This document shows positions 24,158 to 31,600 of a stretch of 64,000 nt of DNA, in pieces. The stretch is taken from assembly GCF_025673445.1 (NCBI RefSeq), contig NZ_JAOVQN010000012.1:62001-126000 (forward strand), written 5' to 3'. The position numbers and the translations under genes are program-made. Source of the stretch: Ruegeria_B marisflavi. Its GTDB lineage: Bacteria; Pseudomonadota; Alphaproteobacteria; Rhodobacterales; Rhodobacteraceae. The notes beneath the pieces were generated by a model. It ran no database searches, had not been told where the DNA came from, and saw nothing but the letters and a program-made list of their open reading frames with translations. The number at the start of each line of letters is the position of its first letter. Position 1 is the stretch's first letter.

Positions 24158-25434
24158 GCAACATCCTTTTCACCAATGCCCGGCTGATCGACCCCGAGGC
24201 GGGCACCGACGAGCGCGGCGCGCTGCTGGTCGAGGGCGGGCGGATCGTGGCGCAGGGCCACGAGATCGGCGTGCCCGAACATGTCGAGGTGGTCGATTGC
24301 GGTGGCAAGTGCCTGGCCCCCGGTATCGTCGATATCGGCGTCAAGGTGGGCGAGCCGGGCGAGCGCCACAAGGAGAGCTATAAATCCGCGGGACAAGCGG
24401 CGGCGGCGGGCGGTGTCACCACCATCGTCACCCGGCCTGATACCGACCCGGCCATCGACACGCCCGAGGCGCTGGAGTTTGTCACCCGCCGGGCGCAGGC
24501 CGACACTCCGGTCAACGTGCTGCCGATGGCGGCGTTGACCAAGGGGCGGCAGGGCCGTGAGATGACAGAGATCGGGTTCCTGCTGGATGCAGGCGCGGTG
24601 GCGTTCACCGATTGCGACCATGTGGTCGCCAACACCAAGGTGTTTTCCCGCGCGCTGACCTATGCCCGATCGTTGGGCGCGCTGGTCATCGCGCATCCGC
24701 AGGAGCCGGGGTTGAGCGAGGGGGCGGCGGCCACCAGCGGCAAGTTCGCATCGCTCTATGGCCTGCCCGCCGTGTCGCCCATGGCCGAGCGGATGGGTCT
24801 GGACCGCGATATCGCGCTGCTGGAGATGACGGGCGCGAAATACCACGCCGACCAGATCACCACGGCGCGTGCGCTGCCCGCGCTGGAACGGGCCAAGCGC
24901 AATGGGCTGGACATCACCGCCGGCACCTCGATCCACCATCTGACCCTGAACGAGCTGGATGTTTCGGGTTATCGCACCTTCTTCAAGGTCAAGCCGCCTT
25001 TGCGCAGCGAGGATGACCGGCAGGCGGTGATCGAGGCGGTGCGCACGGGCCTGATCGACACGATCAGTTCCATGCACACGCCACAGGACGAGGAAAGCAA
25101 GCGGCTGCCGTTTGAGGAGGCCGCAAGCGGGGCGGTGGCGCTGGAAACGCTGCTGCCTGCGGCGCTGCGGCTTTATCATGCCGGGCAGCTTGACCTGCCC
25201 ACCCTGTTCCGGGCCATGGCGCTGAACCCTGCGCGGCGGCTGGGGCTGGAGGCCGGGCGGCTGAGTGCGGGGGCGCCTGCCGATCTGGTGCTGTTCGACC
25301 CGGATGTGCCCTTTGTTCTGGACCGGTTCACGCTGCGGTCGAAATCGCAGAACACCCCGTTTGACGGCCAGCGGATGCAAGGTAGGGTGCTGGCGACCTA
25401 TGTGGCCGGACAGGCCGTTTACCGGAGAGACTGA
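24154..25434 (+). CDS. Dihydroorotase-like protein lacking metal ligands (PyrC'-type)
   Basis: Amidohydrolase-fold protein of 426 residues that aligns with long-type dihydroorotases: PGIVD at 56-60, GVTTIVTRPDTDP near 87, a late HH pair (261-262) and the C-terminal composite domain. The catalytic signature is destroyed: the usual HVHLRxPG reads GVKVGEPG at 62-69, so both metal histidines are absent, and the usual TDHAP reads SMHTP at 306-310, so the catalytic Asp is Met307. It should not hydrolyse dihydroorotate. In Pseudomonas an inactive PyrC' encoded beside pyrB is needed to assemble ATCase; the same role is inferred here. An active dihydroorotase must be encoded elsewhere. Confidence 0.88.
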   Translation: MSNILFTNARLIDPEAGTDERGALLVEGGRIVAQGHEIGVPEHVEVVDCGGKCLAPGIVDIGVKVGEPGERHKESYKSAGQAAAAGGVTTIVTRPDTDPAIDTPEALEFVTRRAQADTPVNVLPMAALTKGRQGREMTEIGFLLDAGAVAFTDCDHVVANTKVFSRALTYARSLGALVIAHPQEPGLSEGAAATSGKFASLYGLPAVSPMAERMGLDRDIALLEMTGAKYHADQITTARALPALERAKRNGLDITAGTSIHHLTLNELDVSGYRTFFKVKPPLRSEDDRQAVIEAVRTGLIDTISSMHTPQDEESKRLPFEEAASGAVALETLLPAALRLYHAGQLDLPTLFRAMALNPARRLGLEAGRLSAGAPADLVLFDPDVPFVLDRFTLRSKSQNTPFDGQRMQGRVLATYVAGQAVYRRD

Positions 25435-26045
25435 TGCCCGTTTTTGACACGCCCGTGATGATGCTGATCCTTTGGGCCGTGATCGGCTATGGGCTGGGCT
25501 CGGTGCCCTTTGGCCTGATCCTGACCCGTGCGATGGGGATGGGCGATCTGCGCAAGATCGGCTCGGGCAATATCGGCACCACCAATGTGCTGCGCACGGG
25601 CAATAAGGGGGCGGCGGCGCTGACCCTGCTCCTGGATGGTGGCAAGGGGGCGGTGGCGGTGCTGCTGGCGCGGCTGTTCGCGGGCGAGGACGCGGCACAG
25701 GTGGCGGCGCTGGCATCGTTTGTCGGCCATTGCTATCCCATCTGGCTGGGCTTCAAAGGTGGCAAGGGGGTTGCGACCTTTCTGGGTCTGTGGCTGGCGC
25801 TGGCCTGGCCGGTCGGGGTTGCCTGCTGCCTGAGCTGGCTTGCGGGCGCGGCGGTGACGCGGATTTCGTCCATGGGGGCGCTGGTGGCGGCGGCAAGCTC
25901 GACCTTCTGGCTGGTGTTCCTTGGATATGGCACCGGGTTTGCGCTGGGCATCGTGCTGACGCTGATGGTGTTCTGGCGACACCGGGCCAATATCGCACGG
26001 CTGAAGGCCCGGACCGAGCCGAAGATCGGCCAGAAATCGGCGTGA
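25434..26045 (+). CDS. plsY: Acyl-phosphate:glycerol-3-phosphate acyltransferase
   Basis: Integral membrane acyltransferase of 203 residues that makes lysophosphatidate from acyl-phosphate. Family motifs are visible: GYGLGSVPFGLILTR, IGSGNIGTTNVLRTG near 42-56, and FKGGKGVATFLG near 104-115. About five hydrophobic helices alternate with these loops. The ATG shares one base with the preceding stop (TGATG), and the stop overlaps the next gene (GTGA). Its position at the end of a pyrimidine operon recurs, to my recollection, in rhodobacteria. Confidence 0.94.
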   Translation: MPVFDTPVMMLILWAVIGYGLGSVPFGLILTRAMGMGDLRKIGSGNIGTTNVLRTGNKGAAALTLLLDGGKGAVAVLLARLFAGEDAAQVAALASFVGHCYPIWLGFKGGKGVATFLGLWLALAWPVGVACCLSWLAGAAVTRISSMGALVAAASSTFWLVFLGYGTGFALGIVLTLMVFWRHRANIARLKARTEPKIGQKSA

Positions 26046-26299
26046 AGGATCAGGCGCTGGCGCGCTTGCGCGCCTGGCCCATTGGCACGAATCCCGGCCG
26101 GTCCGGCGGGCGGCGGTATTCCGTGTCCAAATCCGTGTTTGCCGGTGGGCGGTCGGTCAAGCTGGTGGCGACCGAGTTGGGTGGTACCGATTACATCAGC
26201 CTCAACCTTTACGACCTGAGCGGCGGCGCGCGGCTGTTTCCCTGTGAGATGCCGGTCGAAAAGGTCGTGGCCTTTCTTGCCGATCTGGTGGAAGTTTAA
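26042..26299 (+). CDS. Small protein of unknown function after plsY (GTG start)
   Basis: An 85-residue protein starting at a GTG that overlaps the plsY stop (GTGA). The sequence begins KDQALARLRAWPIGTNPGRS and contains a compact alternating beta pattern (SVSKSVFAGGRSVKLVATE, then DYISLNLYDLS). No Cys-rich or membrane region apart from one Cys. It has the length and basic-to-acidic profile of a small conserved cytosolic protein; I recognise no domain. The tight overlap supports real translation with plsY. Confidence 0.7.
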   Translation: MKDQALARLRAWPIGTNPGRSGGRRYSVSKSVFAGGRSVKLVATELGGTDYISLNLYDLSGGARLFPCEMPVEKVVAFLADLVEV

Positions 26300-26487
26300 T
26301 CATTTACCGATCTGTCAACCCAGAATCTTCGCACAGGCGCTCTGGACCTGTGCACGATCAACTTGAGTTGCTTTGAACGTGATCGGGCGGCTGCCCATCT
26401 GGGGATCACCGCGGCGAGATTGCGCCGTGCGGGTTCCAACAGGCCCGGCCGGAAATTGCGCCGACGGGTCAGCCAAAATCGAAAGGC

Positions 26488-26967
26488 ATGACAATGAAAA
26501 CCTTCAAAACCTTCCTGGGCGGCGTCGCCCTGTCCGTCGCACTGGCAAGCTCGGCCCTGGCCGCCGGTGTGGAACTGAACGCAAGCTCGACCGGTCTGGC
26601 CATGCAGGGCTATGACCCGGTGGCCTATTTCACCGTGGGCGAAGCCACCGAAGGCGACTGGAAGATCACCTCGGTCTATCATGACGCCACCTATCGCTTT
26701 GCCAGCGCGGAGAACAAGGAAGCGTTCGAGGCAAACCCAGAGGCCTATCTGCCAGCTTATGGCGGCTATTGCGCCTTTGGCGCCGCGATGGGCTTCAAGT
26801 TCGACGGCGATCCGGACAACTGGAAGATCGTTGACGGCCAACTGTACCTGAACCTGTCCGACGAGATCCAGGCCAAGTGGGAAGAGGACATCCCCGGTTT
26901 CATCGTGAAGGCCGACGCCAACTGGACTGACATCGCCGCCAAATCCCCGGCGGAGTTGCAGAACTAA
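26488..26967 (+). CDS. Secreted YHS-domain protein
   Basis: A 159-residue protein with a Sec signal peptide (MKTFKTFLGGVALSVALASSALA; a second ATG six bases in is equally possible). The mature region holds a YHS domain: MQGYDPVAYFTVGEATEGD, ATYRFASAENKEAFEANPEAY and YGGYCAFGAAMG. These domains occur in periplasmic proteins linked with metal handling, and the single Cys in GGYCAFG is conserved. It stands alone with its own terminator. The exact ligand is unknown. Confidence 0.85.
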   Translation: MTMKTFKTFLGGVALSVALASSALAAGVELNASSTGLAMQGYDPVAYFTVGEATEGDWKITSVYHDATYRFASAENKEAFEANPEAYLPAYGGYCAFGAAMGFKFDGDPDNWKIVDGQLYLNLSDEIQAKWEEDIPGFIVKADANWTDIAAKSPAELQN

Positions 26968-26985
26968 GCACGGCCACACCCAGGG

Positions 26986-27022
26986 AAACCGGCGGCAGAG
27001 CGATCTGTTGCCGGTTTTCTTT
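26986..27022 (+). terminator. Terminator of the YHS-domain gene
   Basis: AAACCGGCGGCAG (26986-26998) pairs with CTGTTGCCGGTTT (27005-27017) with two G-U pairs around a 6-nt loop, and is followed by TTCTTTTG. It begins 19 bp after the stop codon. Confidence 0.8.
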
Positions 27023-27165
27023 TGGGGATGGGAGCGAGATCCATTGGCGGAGCGTCGTTGGCCCCGTTTCGATCGAGAATCCAGCCCTTTGAAGTCCAAT
27101 CATCCGCAATGTGCCAGGGTGACGGACGATCCGGGCCTTTGCCAGCGTATCACCACAGAATGCAA

Positions 27166-27190
27166 CAACGCCCGGAAAGACCGGGCGTTG
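27166..27190 (-). terminator. Terminator of the VPLPA-CTERM gene
   Basis: CAACGCCCGG (27166-27175) and CCGGGCGTTG (27181-27190) form a perfect 10-bp stem with a 5-nt loop. On the minus strand it begins 25 bp after the VPLPA-CTERM stop. The following tail has only short T runs, so the terminator may be imperfect. Confidence 0.6.
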
Positions 27191-27214
27191 CCAGCTCAAA
27201 CGAAAGATTGAGGT

Positions 27215-27814
27215 TCAGGTTTTCTTACGACGGCGCATCATCGCCAACCCACCCAGCGCCGCCATGATAAGTGGAGCCGTTGCCGGGAGGGGAACCGCTC
27301 CTACATTCTCGGAAGATGTAGTGATCGTCAGCTTCCAGTCTTGGTGCGGATATACTGGACCGCCAGCAATCGAAAAATCCCAGATCGTGCCAAACACGTT
27401 CTTGACCAGCGCCCCGGTCTCAGAACCGGAACTGTCAAAGAAAGACGCCGAAATCGAAGCCCCCGATGTCGCGGTACCAAAGTTGTCATCGAACAGATTG
27501 GCCTGATTGTTGAACAGGGACAGATTGAATGCTGTCCCTATGGTCTGCGGATCAAACGGCGAGGTGAATGACAAAACGATGCTGTCGACGATCAGGTTTG
27601 GCACCTGTGTAAACTTGATTCTGTCCGAGTCTTCGGGCGGTGTTCCTGGGAGCCGGCCGAAAATCTCGTTGACGCCAGCCACCAGATTTACGTTTGCGCT
27701 GCCGATCGCATCCAAATCCCCGTTCACGGATTCATCATAGATCACAGCGGCGCTCGCACCCGCAGCCAAGAAAGAAAGCGCTGCGGCAAAGACACCAATC
27801 AGCTTTAATTCCAT
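27215..27814 (-). CDS. VPLPA-CTERM sorting-domain surface protein
   Basis: A 199-residue protein with a Sec signal peptide (MELKLIGVFAAALSFLAAGASA) and a C-terminal sorting tail at about 174-199: VPLPA, then a hydrophobic helix APLIMAALGGLAMM and the basic RRRKK end. This is the substrate signal for an XrtD-type (VPLPA-specific) exosortase, which should process it in the inner membrane for export; no exosortase gene is in the window. The middle is low-Cys, Asn/Asp/Ser/Phe-rich beta material (FTSPFDPQTIGTAFNLSLFN), as in other PEP-CTERM surface proteins. Start ATG 27814 has GGGAGA upstream. The local base composition is lower in GC than the neighbours. Confidence 0.88.
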   Translation of the reverse strand: MELKLIGVFAAALSFLAAGASAAVIYDESVNGDLDAIGSANVNLVAGVNEIFGRLPGTPPEDSDRIKFTQVPNLIVDSIVLSFTSPFDPQTIGTAFNLSLFNNQANLFDDNFGTATSGASISASFFDSSGSETGALVKNVFGTIWDFSIAGGPVYPHQDWKLTITTSSENVGAVPLPATAPLIMAALGGLAMMRRRKKT

Positions 27815-27861
27815 TTTTAAGTCTCCCAAAAAAAGAAAAATGTATTTAAGTTCCAATTTTT

Positions 27862-27890
27862 TATTCTCGTTGTAAGGATAGAAGAGTCAA
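27862..27890 (-). promoter_or_regulatory. Promoter of the VPLPA-CTERM gene
   Basis: On the minus strand TTGACT (27885-27890) and AGAATA (27862-27867) are 17 bp apart, placing transcription start near 27855 and giving a leader of about 40 nt. This is one of the best sigma-70-like matches in the window. Confidence 0.5.
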
Positions 27891-28028
27891 CAAAAATCGA
27901 CCATCCTTTCGTCCCCCGTACAACGTTATGAATTCAGGTAAATTGATCGCAAAGATGTGCTGCTAGAACAGCTCCCTGTTTTCAAATGTGTTCATACTTT
28001 TCTTCTCGATGTCGAAGTGGTTCCAGAT

Positions 28029-28042
28029 CTTTGGATCCAAAG
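28029..28042. promoter_or_regulatory. Perfect 14-bp palindrome
   Basis: CTTTGGATCCAAAG is its own reverse complement. It lies in the gene-free stretch between the VPLPA-CTERM and SARP-type genes. A regulator site is possible, but nothing identifies the protein. Confidence 0.3.
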
Positions 28043-28275
28043 GGATCGCTAGAGCCGGAGTTCCCGCGATAAAGAAAAGGGGTGCGGGCCATTGATTCCC
28101 ACCAATTGAGTAGCGGTCCTTTTGGACTGATCGGTGGCAATAACCCAAAGCTGAAACCGGCGGGAGGGGATGGGCCGTCTGCATCATCGCTGTGCCGGGC
28201 ATCGGGATTCACCACACGGTCAGGATCCCCGTTGAACTGTCAGCAAAAGACACAAACTATGAGGGCGGCGGGCAC

Positions 28276-28313
28276 AATTGTGTCGAGAACTGCTAATTGT
28301 GTCGAGAACTGCT
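28276..28313 (+). repeat. Exact 19-bp tandem duplication
   Basis: AATTGTGTCGAGAACTGCT occurs twice head to tail (28276-28294 and 28295-28313), followed by AA. The unit is not a multiple of three and lies in non-coding DNA, about 240 bp upstream of the SARP-type gene. A recent slippage duplication or a paired regulator site are both possible. Confidence 0.8.
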
Positions 28314-28551
28314 AAATGCGGAAACCACCTGTGCCGCGTGTTTTTTGGTTTTTCGGAGGGCTCTGAAACACGTGGGACATATGCACTGGTATATTCATTC
28401 AACAAATCGAAGCGAGCCATCTGAACATTCCCTGGAGTTGTTGCCGTTCATCCGAGATCGGGCCGGATGCTCCCAGTTTGCGTTTGAGCCGTGAAAGGAT
28501 CGCTTACCGATCGTCAGAGCGATTGTGGAAATCGATAACGCGCCGTGAAAA

Positions 28552-30567
28552 ATGCGCTTATTGTCCCAAGAACAACGTCAATTCGACGACAGGGAGCGTG
28601 GCGAGGTGGCTGACGCAGGAAAGGTCCAAGCGCGGATACGTTTGTTGGGCGGCTTCGAGATGACTACGCCCAATGGGGTTCCTGTGGCGATCACCGGGCG
28701 AAAGATCCAGGGGCTTCTTTCCATCCTTGCTTTTTCGCCGGGTCTGACGGCGAGCCGCGACCGGCTGGTCGGGCTGTTATGGTCGGACCGTGACGACGAC
28801 CATTCGCGCAACAGCCTGCGTCAGGCGCTTGTTGCGCTGAGGAAGCGCCTTGGCGACGCCGCACTGGATATCCTGGAAACCGAGAGAGACGACGTGCGGC
28901 TCGTGCAAGACCGGATCAGCTGCGATGTTTCGGAGATGAAATCCCTGGCCGATGCGGGAGAGTGGAGCAGGGCAGCGGCGCTTTACCGTGGTCCTCTCCT
29001 CGACGGCATCAATGTTCGAGATGCAGCGTTCGAAGAGTGGGCGTCGTTCGAACGCCAGAAGGTAGCGGAACTCGCATTTGGCGTTCACGAACAGATTTTC
29101 GAGGCGGCAGAGGGTGGCGAGCGTCTGGCCGCGGCGAACATGCTGTTGGCCTTGGAACCGTTTCGGGAACGTGCGCACCGTGCCGTCATGACAGCCTTGG
29201 TGCAAACCGGCGCGCGCGACCAGGCCCTGCGCCAGTATGAGGCTTGCCGCGTCATGCTGGAAAACGAGTTGGGCACCGAACCCGCCGCTGAGACCGAGGC
29301 GCTCAGGGCGGCCATCCTGGCCGGCGCGGTATCAACTCCCGCATCCGGGCGCGTGGGCAATGGCGACGACGCGCCGGGCGTGCGCGTGCTGCCCTCGATC
29401 GCTGTGCTGCCCTTCGCCAATATTTCGGGCGATCCAACGGACGCGATTTTCGCCGATGGGATCGCGGAAGACATCATAACGGCCCTGTCGAAGCTTTCGA
29501 AACTGTTTGTCGTCGCCCGCAATTCAACCTTTACCTACAAGGGCAAGGCGGTCGACATTCGCAAGGTCGGACAAGAACAGAAGGTGCGCTATGTGCTTGA
29601 CGGCAGCGTGCAGCATGGCGCTGGCTGGTTGCGTATTGCGGTGCAATTGATCGACGCGACGACCGGTCATCACCTTTGGGCCCAGCGCTATGATCGCGCG
29701 ACTACGGACCTTTTCGAGATTCAGGACGAGTTGACGCGCGAAGTCACGTCCGCGTTGCAGATCGAGTTGACCGAAGGGGAACAAGCGCGGCTCTGGGCCA
29801 GCGGCACGAAGAACCTTGAGGCCTGGGAAGCCACTATTCAGATCCCGGAACTGCTGCACAGCCATCGCCGCATTGACATTGCTCCGGCCCGCCGACTTGC
29901 CGAAAGAGCTTTGCAGCTCGATCCTGGATATGCCAGCGCCTGGGCCATGCTGGGATGGTCATACTGGAACGAAGCCTACAACTGTTGGTCGGACGAACCG
30001 GAGGCGGCGCTAGCCAAGGCGCTGGAGGCGATGGAAAAGGCCCGCGAGATCGACGATTCGAATCCCGACACGCTGGCGTTGCTGGCATTTCTGCATATCT
30101 CGCTGGGCAAACACGACGCGGCCCGCGACTTTGCCAACAGGGCGATGCTGCTGGGGCCCAGCAATTCATTCGCGCCAGCGGTGGCGGCGAACGTCGAATT
30201 GTACTCCAACAACCCCGCGGCAATGGTTCCGCTGCTCAAGCGCGCCATGCGACTTTGCCCGATTTATCCGGCCTGGTACCTGGGTGACCTGGCTTATGCA
30301 TACCTGCTTCTGGATCGCCGAGAGGAAGCGATTTCGGCGGCGCAGGAGTCGGCGCGCATAGATCCCGACTATGTCTACAATCATTTCGTGCTCGCCGTGG
30401 CATTTGCAGAGCTTGGCCGGATCGGCGAAGCCCGGGCCGCAACAGAGGATATCCTGCGCATCGAACCGGGCAGCAGCATCACAAAGTATCGCGAAAGCCC
30501 ATTTCAGGAAGAGAGAGTGATTGAACGGATTGTCCGGGGGCTTCGAAGGGCCGGCCTGCCCGAATGA
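28552..30567 (+). CDS. SARP/BTAD-type regulator fused to TolB-like and TPR domains
   Basis: A 671-residue protein. The N-terminal winged helix (about 28-105: IRLLGGFEMTTPNGVPVAI, NSLRQALVALRKRLGD) and the following helical BTAD domain (about 120-255) make a SARP-type DNA-binding unit. From about 280 to 405 lies a TolB N-terminal-like domain (LPSIAVLPFANISGDP, FADGIAEDIITALSKL, RYVLDGSVQ, LWAQRYDR) as found in CadC-like and cyclase-linked regulators. The rest (about 420-665) is TPR-like repeats. No membrane segment is obvious, so it is likely cytosolic. It faces away from the VPLPA-CTERM gene across a long intergenic region and may regulate it; that is inference. Confidence 0.85.
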   Translation: MRLLSQEQRQFDDRERGEVADAGKVQARIRLLGGFEMTTPNGVPVAITGRKIQGLLSILAFSPGLTASRDRLVGLLWSDRDDDHSRNSLRQALVALRKRLGDAALDILETERDDVRLVQDRISCDVSEMKSLADAGEWSRAAALYRGPLLDGINVRDAAFEEWASFERQKVAELAFGVHEQIFEAAEGGERLAAANMLLALEPFRERAHRAVMTALVQTGARDQALRQYEACRVMLENELGTEPAAETEALRAAILAGAVSTPASGRVGNGDDAPGVRVLPSIAVLPFANISGDPTDAIFADGIAEDIITALSKLSKLFVVARNSTFTYKGKAVDIRKVGQEQKVRYVLDGSVQHGAGWLRIAVQLIDATTGHHLWAQRYDRATTDLFEIQDELTREVTSALQIELTEGEQARLWASGTKNLEAWEATIQIPELLHSHRRIDIAPARRLAERALQLDPGYASAWAMLGWSYWNEAYNCWSDEPEAALAKALEAMEKAREIDDSNPDTLALLAFLHISLGKHDAARDFANRAMLLGPSNSFAPAVAANVELYSNNPAAMVPLLKRAMRLCPIYPAWYLGDLAYAYLLLDRREEAISAAQESARIDPDYVYNHFVLAVAFAELGRIGEARAATEDILRIEPGSSITKYRESPFQEERVIERIVRGLRRAGLPE

Positions 30568-30655
30568 ACCTGCTTGCCGTCAGAAGTGTCTGTCGAAAGG
30601 AAAGCGACAGGCCGTGGTTTCCTTTGAGCAGACCGAGAGTGTTCCGGGGGCACGC

Positions 30656-31441
30656 TCAGAGGGCCTGTTGCCGTCCCTCGAAAACCTCGATCATTGCTGA
30701 CCGGAGGCGGGCCACATCGGCGTCGGCTGACGCGTTCGGGTCGCAAAGGAAGGGCTCCAGCACCTCGATCCGGATGCTGCCGCTCTTGGGCAGGCGTTTG
30801 CCGCCTGGCAAGAGACGGTCGGAGTTGAGGATGACGATCGGGCGGATCGTGCGACCGGTCTCGCGGGCGACAAGAACCGCGCCTGGCTTGAACTCTCCCA
30901 GGGTTTCGGTGCCGACGCGTGTGCCCTCGGGGAACAGGACCAGGGACCGGCGGGTGGGCATTGCCTTTACGGCATCGGACAATGTCTGAAGCGCCAGCTT
31001 GCCGCTCTTGCGGTCGATCTCGACCAGACCCGCGCTTTTGAACCCGCGACGAAGCAGGGCGGCATCGCAAAGCTCCTTCTTGGCGCCGAAGGTGATCCAT
31101 TTTTCGGCCGGCAGGGCATCCATCAGGGCAAACCCGTCAAGGTGGCTGCGGTGATTGATCACGATGATGCTGTTTTCGTCGTGGCGCAGCGCATCATGTG
31201 CCGCTGCGCCCATTTCCACGCGGGTGCTCAGCAGCCACATCAAGCGCGAACAGGCTCGTTTGATCGTGCGCCAGTACCAGCCGCGAAACCCGCGCCGGGA
31301 TTGGCACAGGACCGGGATGAAAGCGATGAACAGGAAATAGAACGGCCCAAAGAGAACCAGACCGGTCCATTTGACAATTCTGATGAGGGCGGGCGCGGAA
31401 AACTCCGCCTGCCCGCCGCTTCCGTTTGATGTGTCTGTCAT
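30656..31441 (-). CDS. 1-acyl-sn-glycerol-3-phosphate acyltransferase (PlsC-like)
   Basis: A 261-residue membrane acyltransferase. One or two N-terminal hydrophobic segments (TGLVLFGPFYFLFIAFIPVL) precede the four acyltransferase blocks: VINHRSHLDGFAL (the H-x4-D catalytic site), GLVEIDRKSGK, LVLFPEGTRVGTE and a later RPIVILN. It transfers acyl groups to lysophosphatidate or a similar lysolipid. The ATG at 31441 is used; the upstream in-frame extension is unsupported. It is convergent with the SARP-type gene. The product may be a paralogue and not the housekeeping PlsC. Confidence 0.85.
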   Translation of the reverse strand: MTDTSNGSGGQAEFSAPALIRIVKWTGLVLFGPFYFLFIAFIPVLCQSRRGFRGWYWRTIKRACSRLMWLLSTRVEMGAAAHDALRHDENSIIVINHRSHLDGFALMDALPAEKWITFGAKKELCDAALLRRGFKSAGLVEIDRKSGKLALQTLSDAVKAMPTRRSLVLFPEGTRVGTETLGEFKPGAVLVARETGRTIRPIVILNSDRLLPGGKRLPKSGSIRIEVLEPFLCDPNASADADVARLRSAMIEVFEGRQQAL

Positions 31442-31557
31442 GGCTTCCCGGCGATATGGACCTGCCATTGGCGGTCAAGAGCGCCATGAAGGGCATAGTC
31501 TGCCCCTAAGTCAACCAGATAGCCGAATCCTGTGCGATCCGATGATCCATGATCGGC

Positions 31558-31595
31558 CGCCCCCGCCCGCTGCCGTCTCGCCACGGGCGGGGGCG
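31558..31595 (-). terminator. Strong GC hairpin after the glutamate-cysteine ligase gene
   Basis: CGCCCCCGCCCG (31558-31569) and CGGGCGGGGGCG (31584-31595) are perfect 12-bp arms around a 14-nt loop, 5 bp beyond the stop codon. No T-run follows, so it may be a Rho-assisted terminator or a 3'-end stabiliser. Confidence 0.55.
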
Positions 31596-31600
31596 CCGGA

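Larger units (their letters stand above)
27815..28551. other. 737-bp gene-free, AT-richer stretch
   Basis: I found no convincing gene here: the short reading frames (for example 28082-28315) have no recognisable domain. It holds the VPLPA promoter, a perfect 14-bp palindrome CTTTGGATCCAAAG at 28029-28042, an exact 19-bp tandem duplication at 28276-28313, and the region upstream of the SARP-type regulator. It looks like control DNA or the remains of an insertion rather than coding sequence. Confidence 0.6.

Noticed and set aside
24058..25716. 552-residue minus-strand frame across the dihydroorotase-like gene
   Set aside because: Antisense to a clear amidohydrolase-fold gene; Pro/Arg/His-rich with no motif.
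27815..28551. Hidden gene or transposase remnant in the 737-bp gap
   Set aside because: Short frames on both strands show no transposase, integrase or toxin motif; the 19-bp duplication is a tandem copy, not a target-site pair flanking an element.
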